This document shows positions 1 to 6,850 of a stretch of 31,491 bases of DNA, piece after piece. The position numbers and the translations under genes are program-made. The notes below the pieces were generated by a model. It was not told the origin of the DNA. It was given only the letters and a program-made list of their open reading frames with translations, and searched no databases. Location: positions 1-31,491 of the forward strand of contig CAZEZP010000066.1 in NCBI GenBank assembly GCA_964516435.1, read 5' to 3'. Every line of letters starts with the position of its first letter. The stretch's first letter is position 1. This stretch comes from HGW-17 sp964516435. GTDB lineage: Bacteria > Myxococcota_A > Polyangia > HGW-17.

Positions 1-738
1 CCACCCCCATCATCCATGCCGCCCGTGCAGTCCGCGCCCATTCCGGCGCCCGCACCCGCGCCTTCGCCCGGCCAATTGTATTTCGCAACGCCGCCATCGG
101 CATCCCTCAAGGATCAAGGCTGTTCGCTGCGGATTCTGCAAGGCCACCGCACGGGCGAGCGCTTCCCGTTCACCAAGTCCATCACGCTGGGCCGGCATGT
201 CGGAGAAATCCTCTTCCCTGGAGACGAATACCTGGATTCCCGGCACCTGGTGGTGAACACCATGCCCGACGGCGTGCTGCTGCAGGACATGAACACGGTC
301 AACGGAACGTATTACCTGTCGCCAGGCGACACGGAAATCACGTCAGGCACCTTTTTCTGGGTGGACGACAATCTCTTCCAGTTCGTGGACGTGACAGCGC
401 AGGAGTGGTCGCTCGTCAACGTGTGGGAGCGCGGCGTGAAACTGATGGGATCCCTGCGCAGCGAGAAGCCGTGGGGGCGCCTGCTGCACTTCAGCCCGCA
501 GGGCACCGTGGCGGCCAGTTTCCTGCTGTGGCAGGAATCCATTTCGCTGGGAATGTTCATCTTCTCGTCTCCGCCCACGCCGGCGCAGCCGGGCTGCCGG
601 CTGCTGGGGCGCAAGGGCAGCGTCGTCCTGTCCCCGGGGGATCGCGAGGTCTTCATCCGCATCCATGGGCAGCAGAGCTTCAAACTGCCCCTGCGTCTGC
701 GCATTGGACTGCAGGTCATGGAAATCGTGGCTTCCTGA
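1..738 (+). CDS. FHA-domain protein, 5' end probably outside window
   Basis: This frame is open from the window edge. The first ATG is at 16, but the codons before it (Pro-Pro-Pro-Ser-Ser) continue a Pro/Ala-rich stretch, so the true start may lie upstream. Numbered from that ATG, residues 1-30 are a low-complexity linker and residues 35-125 form an FHA fold: Gly-Arg at 59-60, Ser-Arg-His at 75-77 and an Asn-x-x-Asn-Gly-Thr loop at 93-98. These are the positions FHA domains use to bind phosphothreonine peptides. Residues 130-240 have similar strand spacing but lack the conserved binding residues, and may be a second, degenerate FHA-like domain. No catalytic domain is visible, so an adaptor role in Ser/Thr-kinase signalling is inferred. 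The next gene starts 16 bases after the stop, suggesting co-transcription. Confidence 0.8.
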   Translation, partial: PPPSSMPPVQSAPIPAPAPAPSPGQLYFATPPSASLKDQGCSLRILQGHRTGERFPFTKSITLGRHVGEILFPGDEYLDSRHLVVNTMPDGVLLQDMNTVNGTYYLSPGDTEITSGTFFWVDDNLFQFVDVTAQEWSLVNVWERGVKLMGSLRSEKPWGRLLHFSPQGTVAASFLLWQESISLGMFIFSSPPTPAQPGCRLLGRKGSVVLSPGDREVFIRIHGQQSFKLPLRLRIGLQVMEIVAS

Positions 739-754
739 GCTGGGCCGTAAACGC

Positions 755-1222
755 ATGCATTCGACGCCTTCCCCCTCTCCCGCTTCCCGTGACGCGTCGC
801 GCGAATGGGCGGAAATCCGGGACATCGTGGCGTGGAGCCAGATGGTGGAACTGACCCTGCGCCTCTCCCTCGGAGGTCTGATGCTGGCCGCGGCGCTGGG
901 CATCCTGGGGTATTTCTTCCAGTCGGACAATTTTGTTCGTTTCATGTACATGGGTGCGGCCATGGGCTGCCTCGTGGCCTCCTCCGTGGGAATCAATGTC
1001 GCGGACCGCTTCCGGAAGAAGCAGCGCATTCCCTTTTGGGGCGCCCTGGTGTTTCTGGGCGGCGTCATCGCATCCTTCCTGTGGATGTTTCTGCGCGCCC
1101 GGGAATTGACGGCCGCCTACCCTTGGCCACTTTTAATTGCATCAGGCTTTACATCCGTCATGTGCGGCGTGCTGTGGCGACTGCGCGCATCCTGGCAGGC
1201 ACTGCAGCATTCGGGGAAATAA
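755..1222 (+). CDS. Four-helix integral membrane protein, unknown function
   Basis: This 155-residue protein starts with a Ser/Pro-rich, charged cytoplasmic-looking tail of about 30 residues. Four hydrophobic segments follow, near residues 33-54, 60-83, 92-113 and 118-138, and the protein ends in a short basic tail (Trp-Arg-Leu-Arg). I do not recognise the family. The ATG at 755 is chosen because an in-frame extension to 665 would overlap the FHA gene heavily. No strong Shine-Dalgarno precedes 755, so translation may be coupled to the FHA gene just upstream. The pairing suggests a membrane partner of the FHA protein, but this rests only on position. Confidence 0.6.
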   Translation: MHSTPSPSPASRDASREWAEIRDIVAWSQMVELTLRLSLGGLMLAAALGILGYFFQSDNFVRFMYMGAAMGCLVASSVGINVADRFRKKQRIPFWGALVFLGGVIASFLWMFLRARELTAAYPWPLLIASGFTSVMCGVLWRLRASWQALQHSGK

Positions 1223-1413
1223 AAACAGGCGAAATTCAAGGCATTTCCAGATTGCAGGGGAGGCGATTACAGTTTTCGGAAGGATTGGCGAATTTTTTCT
1301 TTCATACGGAAAAAAAATGCCATATATTTTTTCCCGATTCCCGCGAATCCCGGTCGGCGTCTGCGGGAATGCATGTGCTTGTGTGCAGAAACCAGTTTTT
1401 TGCGAGGGTGATC

Positions 1414-2058
1414 ATGTACGTTCTTTCCAGTGACCGCACGATCCACGAACTGAGCCACTACTTTTCCTTCTTTCATGTTTCTCTTTCGGAAACGCCTCAA
1501 ACACGTCATCTGGCGGACTCTTTGCGCGATATGATGGAAAAAATGGAAAAACATGGGCGGGTTTCGGATGACCTGGACCGGCGGCAATTGGTCATGCGCG
1601 CCCGGATCACCGTGTGCATCTTTTTCCTGCGAAAGGCGATCATCAATCTTGGCAAGGAAATCCGCAAGGCGGAACTCGCGCTCAAGACCGTGAAGTTCTA
1701 CGACGACATCCTTCCCTTTCTGCCTCCGGGCAGCCAGATTCCCCTGCAAGCCCAGTTGCAGAAGTTCAGGGAACTGGCGGAAACGGCGCTGGCCAATTTC
1801 GACAGGATTTCCGACCACCCCAAATGCGAGCCAGTGCGCATGCAGCGCGATAGCCTGGTGGAATGGAGCCGCAAGGCGGCGCAACTTCTGGAGGAAAACG
1901 AGCGCCTTCAGGGAGAAATCCGGGAAATTCGCGGCGAGTTCCGGGAAATCCAGTCGGAAGTGCATGCGGTCGTGAAAAAGTTGCAGAAAGAATTTCTGGG
2001 GATTTTCGATTACAACCTGCCAGATATCGGGCAATATTTTCTGACCCTTTCTTTTTAG
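1414..2058 (+). CDS. Coiled-coil protein of unknown function
   Basis: The product is a 214-residue soluble, helical, charged protein without signal peptide or membrane helix. The middle (about residues 55-100) is rich in Arg/Lys/Leu. Residues 155-195 form a clear coiled coil of Leu/Ile-Glu-Arg heptads, and the end is hydrophobic and aromatic (Phe-Leu-Thr-Leu-Ser-Phe). The ATG at 1414 is preceded by GAGGG at a suitable distance. An in-frame ATG at 1369 would add 15 residues and is less well supported. The 191 bases upstream (1223-1413) are AT-rich and could hold a promoter, but no convincing -35/-10 pair is seen. The gene converges on the minus-strand glycosylase gene, with 47 AT-rich bases between them. 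No family is recognised. Confidence 0.65.
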   Translation: MYVLSSDRTIHELSHYFSFFHVSLSETPQTRHLADSLRDMMEKMEKHGRVSDDLDRRQLVMRARITVCIFFLRKAIINLGKEIRKAELALKTVKFYDDILPFLPPGSQIPLQAQLQKFRELAETALANFDRISDHPKCEPVRMQRDSLVEWSRKAAQLLEENERLQGEIREIRGEFREIQSEVHAVVKKLQKEFLGIFDYNLPDIGQYFLTLSF

Positions 2059-2105
2059 TTCTATTACAATATACGCAAGAACTCAGAAAAAAATAAAATT
2101 TCAAT

Positions 2106-2846
2106 TCAAGGGGAGTGCGTCTGAGTCTTCATATCCAAGCCGAGCGCTTCCATTTGCGTGGAGGCGGTCCGGGCCCAGTCGCGGTTGGCAGCCGGATTGG
2201 CGGGACTCGGATGCAGGATGGCGCCCACGCGCACCGGCACATGCGGGGAAAGCGCCATCTGGGCCCGGCGCGCGGCGAACTGCCCCACGCCGACCACCCA
2301 CTCCACCTCCAGGCGTCGGACCAGCGCCAGCAACGCCGCATCGCAGAGGCGATACAACGAATCCACGACGGGACCGCCCAACTGTTCCGGCGTGATGTTC
2401 CGGCCGGAATCGGAGACGAAGGCCAGCGGGCAATAATTGAAGACGAAGGAATGCTCGAAGAACGTTTCGGGATCGGGATGCATGGTTCGAATCCAGCCCC
2501 ACAGGCGGCGGCCGCTCACCTCGGAGCGGCGGCAGGCATATCCCTCCACGGGGCGGCGGGGGTGCTGCACGGCCGGAGAACCGATGGGCGCATCGATGCG
2601 CAGGTAGTCCCGGACCGCCTGCACCTCGCCGAAGGGGATTCCGGTCTGCACCATGCCAAAAGGCCCTGGATTCATGCCAAGAAAAAGTATTTTCTTGGGA
2701 GATTTCCCAAAACGATTGCAATACTGCAATAAAGGCTGCCGGGCATATTCGAGTGGATTGTAAATCACATCCACCGGCTTGCCGAAGCGGAGCCGGCCGA
2801 GGCTTTCGGAAAGTTCGGCGAATTCCTGCTCCCAGTCCAGAGTCAT
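2106..2846 (-). CDS. SMUG1-type uracil-DNA glycosylase
   Basis: This 246-residue protein has the signature motifs of the SMUG1 branch of the uracil-DNA glycosylase superfamily, which removes uracil and some oxidised pyrimidines from DNA to begin base-excision repair. The water-activating loop GMNPGPFGM spans residues 58-65 with Asn59. The family continuation Gln-Thr-Gly-Ile-Pro-Phe-Gly follows at 67-73. The uracil-recognition strand FVFNYCPL holds Asn137, and the DNA-intercalation loop HPSPANPAAN starts at His212. Length fits the family. The start codon overlaps the stop of the upstream KOW-like gene in an ATGA arrangement, implying translational coupling. SMUG1 is best known from animals and occurs only in scattered bacteria. 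Whether it replaces or supplements a family-1 UDG here cannot be seen. Confidence 0.9.
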   Translation of the reverse strand: MTLDWEQEFAELSESLGRLRFGKPVDVIYNPLEYARQPLLQYCNRFGKSPKKILFLGMNPGPFGMVQTGIPFGEVQAVRDYLRIDAPIGSPAVQHPRRPVEGYACRRSEVSGRRLWGWIRTMHPDPETFFEHSFVFNYCPLAFVSDSGRNITPEQLGGPVVDSLYRLCDAALLALVRRLEVEWVVGVGQFAARRAQMALSPHVPVRVGAILHPSPANPAANRDWARTASTQMEALGLDMKTQTHSP

Positions 2847-4105
2847 GCGCGCATCCGGACGTCGGCCGCATCGACGAGCAGTTGCAGCATTCCCACGCGC
2901 ACGCGCAGTTGCCCATCGGAAAGTACGGCGAGCACCACGGCATCCTTGCCGGCGAAGGGCCCGCCTCCCAGAACGACGGCATCCCCGACGGCCGGTTGCT
3001 TCACGGGAACCGTTGCGGAGGTTTTTGGCGACGATGACTTTTTCCCGGATTCGCGGGCTTTCGCTTTCGCGCCCAAAGATGCGGCATCCGCCTTTTCTTC
3101 CCGAACCGGCGGCGTGGAGGACGTCTTCGCCGCTCCAGCCGGTCGGGAGGCTGCCGGCGGAGGAACTGGCGAAGAAGGACGTCGGCCGGACCTGGATTCC
3201 CGGGCCATCCCCTTCGGGGAGGGAGCGGCCGCTTCCCGGGCCGGCGAAGACGTATCCCGGGAAGACAGGACGGGACGGGCCACCACCGGCTTGGGCGCCA
3301 CGAGTTCCTGGCGCAGTTTCTCGGAGCGTTCGCGTTCGGCCTGGCTCGCGCGGTTCTGCGCCTGGATCAGGCCATCCACACCCAGCCGGTCGTGCTCGGG
3401 CGACCACACGAGCGAATGGATGATGGGCAGTATCTGCACCAGGGTGGACTCGATGCGCTCCCCGATTCCATCCATCACGGCTTCACCCGGGGAAAATCGC
3501 TGGACCAGCCCCAGATAGGCGCGGTGATCCCGGTTCCCCGCCTCTTCCAGCCGCGCCAGGGCTTCGAGCCATTGGCGCGGGTCCTGCGCGGAAAAGAGTT
3601 GCGGCGACTCTCCGGAAAACACGCCGAAGACATGACCGTCATGCACGGCGGCGTCCGTCCATCCATCGGATTCCAGAGCCCGCCGCAGTTGCTGGCGATC
3701 TCCCACCGCCAGGAACGGAACGCGAAAACCGGCCTCGATGCCTCGGGCGTCGACGAAAAATCCGATGGATGCATGGGCATACAGGGGCGATGGCGCCTGC
3801 AGGAGCAGGGAAATGGGAATCTCCCGCGCCATCGCGCGATTGAGCCGCTTGCGGTCTTCTTCGCTCCGCATGAAGAACAATTCCAGCCGGTCCACCCGCT
3901 GCCGGTTCCACACGGCCGGATGCTCCGTACCGCTTTCCATGGTCCATCCCGCAGGCATGCGCGGCGCCAGCCGCTCGCCGAACCTGACGAGCCGTTCTTT
4001 CAAATCCAGGCGGTTCTTGTTGAATCGGCGATCGGTGGGTGCGTCGCCCTGGAAGAGTCGAAAGTCCTCTTCCCGAAAAGAACAGAAATCACGCGTCATT
4101 TCCAT
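2843..4105 (-). CDS. Uncharacterised protein with C-terminal KOW-like segment
   Basis: This 420-residue protein has three parts. Residues 1-245 are a folded, charged region whose family I do not recognise; it contains a hydrophobic core around residues 95-130. Residues 245-365 are a low-complexity Ser/Pro/Lys/Ala linker and almost certainly disordered. The last 50 residues resemble a KOW/SH3-like fold (Val-Gly-Asp-Ala-Val near 372, then a Gly-Pro-Phe-Ala-Gly-Lys turn), a module common in ribosome- and RNA-polymerase-associated proteins. An AAGGA lies 7 bases before the ATG at 4105; a second in-frame ATG lies two codons later. It starts 36 bases after the disordered-protein gene ends and overlaps the SMUG1 gene by 4 bases, so the three form one operon. 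A nucleic-acid role is inferred from context only. Confidence 0.65.
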   Translation of the reverse strand: MEMTRDFCSFREEDFRLFQGDAPTDRRFNKNRLDLKERLVRFGERLAPRMPAGWTMESGTEHPAVWNRQRVDRLELFFMRSEEDRKRLNRAMAREIPISLLLQAPSPLYAHASIGFFVDARGIEAGFRVPFLAVGDRQQLRRALESDGWTDAAVHDGHVFGVFSGESPQLFSAQDPRQWLEALARLEEAGNRDHRAYLGLVQRFSPGEAVMDGIGERIESTLVQILPIIHSLVWSPEHDRLGVDGLIQAQNRASQAERERSEKLRQELVAPKPVVARPVLSSRDTSSPAREAAAPSPKGMARESRSGRRPSSPVPPPAASRPAGAAKTSSTPPVREEKADAASLGAKAKARESGKKSSSPKTSATVPVKQPAVGDAVVLGGGPFAGKDAVVLAVLSDGQLRVRVGMLQLLVDAADVRMRA

Positions 4106-4141
4106 GTCCGTTTCCTTGCGGTTCGGGAGCGCTTCGCGGAG

Positions 4142-4723
4142 TTACTTCCAGTCCTCGGGCGGCGGCGGCAGGAACTCGCCGGAATCCTCGGGCGGCGGGG
4201 TGGGCGCATCGTACAGATCGTTTTCTTCCTGCACGTTGCCAGCCGGCGCCTCCGGCCCGGAATCGAAGAAGTTGGAAAAGGCATTCTCGCCGAAGACTTC
4301 ATCCAGATGTCCCTGTCCGTCTGCCGGTGGCGGCGCGGGCGGCGGCGGCAACTCGGATTCGGAAAGGATGTCGAAACCGTCCACGCCATCGGCCGGCGGC
4401 GGCAGCGGTTCCTCGGTGAGGACCTCGAAGGCGTCCCCAGGTTCCGGCTCTGCCGTGGCCAGCGGCAGCATGTCCATGTCCGGTTCCGCCGTGACCATGG
4501 AAATGTCGCGTACGGGCTCCACGGCCGCCAACGCCGGTTCTTCCAGCAAATCCGACACGTCGGCCGTCATCGTCGGCTGTTCCGGATAGGCGGCGGCACG
4601 GGGCGTGCTGGCGGCCCGCTGCACAGAGCCGGTTTCCCGGGATTTCCTTTCCGGCCTGGCCGCCACAGGAGCCCGACCATTCATTTCGTCCAGAGCTGCC
4701 ACGAGATCTTCATATGGAATCAT
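4142..4723 (-). CDS. Proline-rich acidic disordered protein, first gene of the SMUG1 operon
   Basis: The 193-residue product begins with a short helical segment (Met-Ile-Pro-Tyr-Glu-Asp-Leu). After that it is almost wholly low-complexity: Glu/Asp/Pro/Ala-rich, with repeated Pro-Pro-Pro blocks each followed by acidic residues, and a Trp-Lys end. No domain is recognised. The reading frame is open further upstream to 4825, but the ATG at 4723 is preferred because GAGGT lies about 7 bases before it and the extension reads like non-coding sequence. Such proteins usually act as flexible adaptors, but no partner can be named. It is the first gene of the minus-strand operon, so the operon promoter should lie in 4724-5094. 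Confidence 0.6.
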   Translation of the reverse strand: MIPYEDLVAALDEMNGRAPVAARPERKSRETGSVQRAASTPRAAAYPEQPTMTADVSDLLEEPALAAVEPVRDISMVTAEPDMDMLPLATAEPEPGDAFEVLTEEPLPPPADGVDGFDILSESELPPPPAPPPADGQGHLDEVFGENAFSNFFDSGPEAPAGNVQEENDLYDAPTPPPEDSGEFLPPPPEDWK

Positions 4724-5094
4724 GACGTTTACCTCGAATCCCGCAATGCCGAACGGCACCTCCAGGCAAAAACCGCCGGCACGGCGCGGGTGCCTCAAAC
4801 TAGCCCATCGAAAAAGGAAAATCAATGCCGATGTTGGGCCCGAATGGAGTAGGAGAAAACGACAGTTCTCCGGATTGAGCGTAATTTACAAAATAAGGCG
4901 TCATCCCAGGTCTCCGGGATTTCCTTCGCCCGGACCGGGAGCAAGCATATTTTTTCATTTCATTCTCCCGTCGTGTCCGAAAAAAGTCGGAATTTAAAAA
5001 GTCGGAATTCCCATCACGCACGAGTCTTGACAACGCCTTCCGTCTTGAAGCAACCAGTGAATGCCGGCCGCATGGCGCGCCGAAGAGGAACCGG
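4724..5094. other. Divergent intergenic region
   Basis: This 371-base gap separates the minus-strand SMUG1 operon from the plus-strand purK/purE relic and should carry promoters in both directions. It is more AT-rich than its neighbours. It holds a perfect tandem 15-base duplication (listed separately) and a TTGACA at 5027-5032 without a credible -10 box 16-18 bases downstream. No reading frame here looks like a real gene. Confidence 0.5.
4981..5010. repeat. Tandem 15-bp repeat
   Basis: Two adjacent 15-base copies, AAAAAGTCGGAATTT at 4981-4995 and AAAAAGTCGGAATTC at 4996-5010, differ only in the last base. The shared core is GTCGGAATT. They lie about 85 bases before the purK/purE relic and about 260 bases upstream of the divergent operon. 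They could be paired binding sites for a regulator spaced about 1.5 helical turns apart, or a simple replication-slippage duplication. Confidence 0.6.
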
Positions 5095-5418
5095 ATGGAA
5101 AAGCTCGTCACTTCCGACTTGAGGTTTGGCATCATTGCGGGCGGCCAATTCGGCAAAATGCTCATCCAGGACGCCAACTGGAACATCCAGCCCCACATGC
5201 TCGACCGGTATCCCGCCTGCCCCGCCGGCATCCCCGTGGCCACCGTGGCGCTGGATGGCGTCCGCAATGCGGGGATACTCGCGGCCCAGATCCTCTCCCT
5301 GGCCGACATGCGCGCCCGGGATGCGATTCTTCGGCTCGAGGTGAATCTGCGTGATGGCGCACTGGAAAAATCAAGCAAGGTGGCATGCCGCCCGGAAAGG
5401 AATGAAAACGATGCCTGA
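5095..5418 (+). pseudogene. purK'-'purE relic, internal deletion fusing PurK start to PurE end
   Basis: The 107-codon frame joins pieces of two purine enzymes. Residues 1-37 match the start of PurK (N5-carboxyaminoimidazole ribonucleotide synthetase): a Lys-Leu-Val-Thr-Ser lead-in, then the glycine-rich FGIIAGGQFGKMLIQ strand-turn-helix and a Leu-Asp ending. Residues 41-90 match the end of PurE (the mutase): PAGIPVATVAL, then Asn-Ala-Gly-Ile-Leu-Ala-Ala-Gln-Ile-Leu. The PurK ATP-grasp domain and the PurE catalytic segments are absent, so neither reaction can occur. The junction is near 5206. An intact frame and a GAGGA before the ATG suggest recent loss or continued translation. purE/purK next to a sua5/tsaC-type gene is a known arrangement in several proteobacteria, which supports the identification. 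Its stop overlaps the next gene's start. Confidence 0.7.
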
Positions 5419-6394
5419 AACTGATCTCATCGTCCAGGCAGGCCGGCTGATCCGGGAAGGCCGGGTGGTGGCGTTTCCCACGGAAACCGTATACGGGCTC
5501 GGCGCCAACGCCTTCGACCCGATTGCCGTGGCCCGGATTTTCGCCCTGAAGGAACGGCCCGCGTTCGATCCGCTGATCGTCCATGTCGCCGACCCGGCGG
5601 ATGCTTCGCGCATCGCGCATGCGGACGATCCCCGTGTCCGGCGTCTGATGGAACTCTTCTGGCCCGGCCCGCTGACCCTCGTTCTTCCGAGGCGCGAAGC
5701 GGTTCCGGAAATCGTGACGGCGGGGCTGCCCACCGTGGGCGTGCGCATGCCGTCCCACCCCGTCGCCCTGGCGCTCATCCGCGAGGCCGGGTGTCCCATC
5801 GCCGCTCCCAGCGCCAACAAGTTCGGCCGGGTGAGCCCGACACGGGCCGAACACGTCTTTCGGCATCTTCCGGGCGTGGACCTGGTGCTCGATGCGGGCC
5901 AGACCCCTGTCGGCCTGGAATCGACCGTCATCGCGCTCGATGAATCTGGATTCATCGTTCTCAGGCCGGGCGCGGTAACCCGGGAAGAGTTGGCCCGGCA
6001 CATCCCCGAAAGTACCCATCCTCGGAAGACTTCGGGAATACCGGCTCCCGGCATGCTGAAATCCCATTACAGCCCCAGAAAACCCCTCTATTTCCTGGGC
6101 GAGCAGCCCGCGCACCTTTCCAGGGAGCGCGGGGGATTCCTGCGCACCGCCGGCCCCGTGCCCGACGGATACGGACGCGTCATCGACCTTTCTCCCGAAA
6201 ACAACCTGCTGGAAGTGGCGGCCGGGCTCTTCGCCGCCCTGCACACCATGGAGGATGCCGACGTGGACTACATCGTCGTCTCGCCCGTCGATGAATCCGG
6301 AATCGGCGCGGCCATCATGGACCGGCTGCGCAAGGCGGCCTGGCGCTTCAGCGCGGACCCCGGCGATGGGGAAGAATCCAGAGCAGAGAAATGA
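5411..6394 (+). CDS. L-threonylcarbamoyladenylate synthase (Sua5/TsaC, long form)
   Basis: The enzyme condenses threonine, bicarbonate and ATP into threonylcarbamoyl-AMP, the donor for the t6A37 modification of tRNAs that read ANN codons. The protein has 327 residues. A YrdC domain spans about 5-195: the nucleotide-binding Lys47-x-Arg49, Phe-Asp-Pro-Leu-Ile-Val-His-Val, Pro-Gly-Pro at 85-87, and Ser134-Ala-Asn. After the linker Ala-Pro-Gly-Met-Leu-Lys-Ser-His-Tyr-Ser-Pro, a C-terminal Sua5 domain follows. The long form and linker mark it as Sua5-type rather than the short TsaC. The ATG at 5411 is chosen because GGAAAGGA sits 9 bases before it; the in-frame ATG at 5402 would touch that Shine-Dalgarno directly. 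The start overlaps the end of the purK/purE relic. Confidence 0.92.
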   Translation: MPETDLIVQAGRLIREGRVVAFPTETVYGLGANAFDPIAVARIFALKERPAFDPLIVHVADPADASRIAHADDPRVRRLMELFWPGPLTLVLPRREAVPEIVTAGLPTVGVRMPSHPVALALIREAGCPIAAPSANKFGRVSPTRAEHVFRHLPGVDLVLDAGQTPVGLESTVIALDESGFIVLRPGAVTREELARHIPESTHPRKTSGIPAPGMLKSHYSPRKPLYFLGEQPAHLSRERGGFLRTAGPVPDGYGRVIDLSPENNLLEVAAGLFAALHTMEDADVDYIVVSPVDESGIGAAIMDRLRKAAWRFSADPGDGEESRAEK

Positions 6395-6762
6395 CCGCAG
6401 CGATAGGGACATGGATTCCTCTCTTGCAAACTCCGTCTGAACCGCCGGAACCGGTCGACTCCGCCGACGCATTGGAGAATCTCGCCGGCAAGGCCGCCAT
6501 GCCCTGATTCCATCCATCCCTCATGCGTCTCGCGCATGCGGCGGATTCCCATTCGAAACCTGGAAACGCACGGACGAAAACCATTCCATGAGGCGCCCTG
6601 ACCGGGTGGTTTTCTGCAGCGGTTGATGGACAGACGGGTGCGTAAAGTTTTGCGCACCGGGTAGATTCTTACCCACTTCAGGAGGAAAAAAAACAACGGT
6701 TCCGGTTTTGTTGCCATGGGGAATCCGGCATCACACAAGCATTTTTTCAGTTTTTTCAAGAA
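6395..6762. other. Long intergenic leader upstream of the FAS-I promoter
   Basis: This is the first part of a 456-base gap before the fatty acid synthase gene. A 38-codon frame at 6391-6507 overlaps the sua5 stop in an ATGA arrangement, but it has no recognisable features and I do not call it a gene. The remainder holds two adjacent small inverted repeats at 6637-6674 and AT-rich sequence leading into the sigma-54 promoter. This is the expected place for an activator-binding site. Confidence 0.5.
6637..6674. repeat. Two adjacent inverted repeats upstream of the FAS-I promoter
   Basis: The first dyad is GGTGCG at 6637-6642 with CGCACC at 6653-6658 (10-base loop). The second is GGGTA at 6659-6663 with TACCC at 6670-6674 (6-base loop). 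Neither is followed by a T-run, so they are poor terminators. They centre 115-145 bases before the predicted transcription start, the usual zone for activator sites of sigma-54 promoters. A role as an enhancer is inference. Confidence 0.35.
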
Positions 6763-6780
6763 TTGGCACGAATACTGCTA
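6763..6780 (+). promoter_or_regulatory. Sigma-54 (-24/-12) promoter for FAS-I
   Basis: The 18-base element TTGGCACGAATACTGCTA closely matches the sigma-54 consensus TGGCACG-N4-TTGC. The diagnostic GG (6765-6766) and GC (6777-6778) are separated by exactly 10 bases, and the -24 half is perfect. Transcription would start near 6790, giving a leader of about 60 bases before the ATG at 6851. Such promoters strictly need a bacterial enhancer-binding protein, so the fatty acid synthase gene may respond to a specific signal. No activator gene lies in the window. Confidence 0.75.
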
Positions 6781-6850
6781 GAAAAGAGGCGTCCTATTTT
6801 TTGTAATAGGATAATTTTTTGCCGTCATGTGAAAGGAACTGCATCATCCC

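Noticed and set aside
1284..1302. TTGGCGAATTTTTTCTTT upstream of the coiled-coil gene as a sigma-54 site
   Set aside because: The -24 half fits but the essential GC at -12 is missing.
1510..1530. A second sigma-54-like match (TGGCG-N6-TTTGC)
   Set aside because: It lies inside the coiled-coil gene, the -24 half is imperfect, and no gene start follows it.
4605..4997. A 130-codon plus-strand frame opposite the disordered-protein gene
   Set aside because: It lacks a Shine-Dalgarno and recognisable features, and runs through the divergent promoter region.
5027..5055. TTGACA as a -35 box for the purK/purE relic
   Set aside because: No sequence resembling TATAAT occurs 15-19 bases downstream.
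6391..6507. A 38-codon frame overlapping the sua5 stop (ATGA)
   Set aside because: The overlap is suggestive, but there is no Shine-Dalgarno beyond the gene end, no recognisable motif, and the length is within chance expectation.
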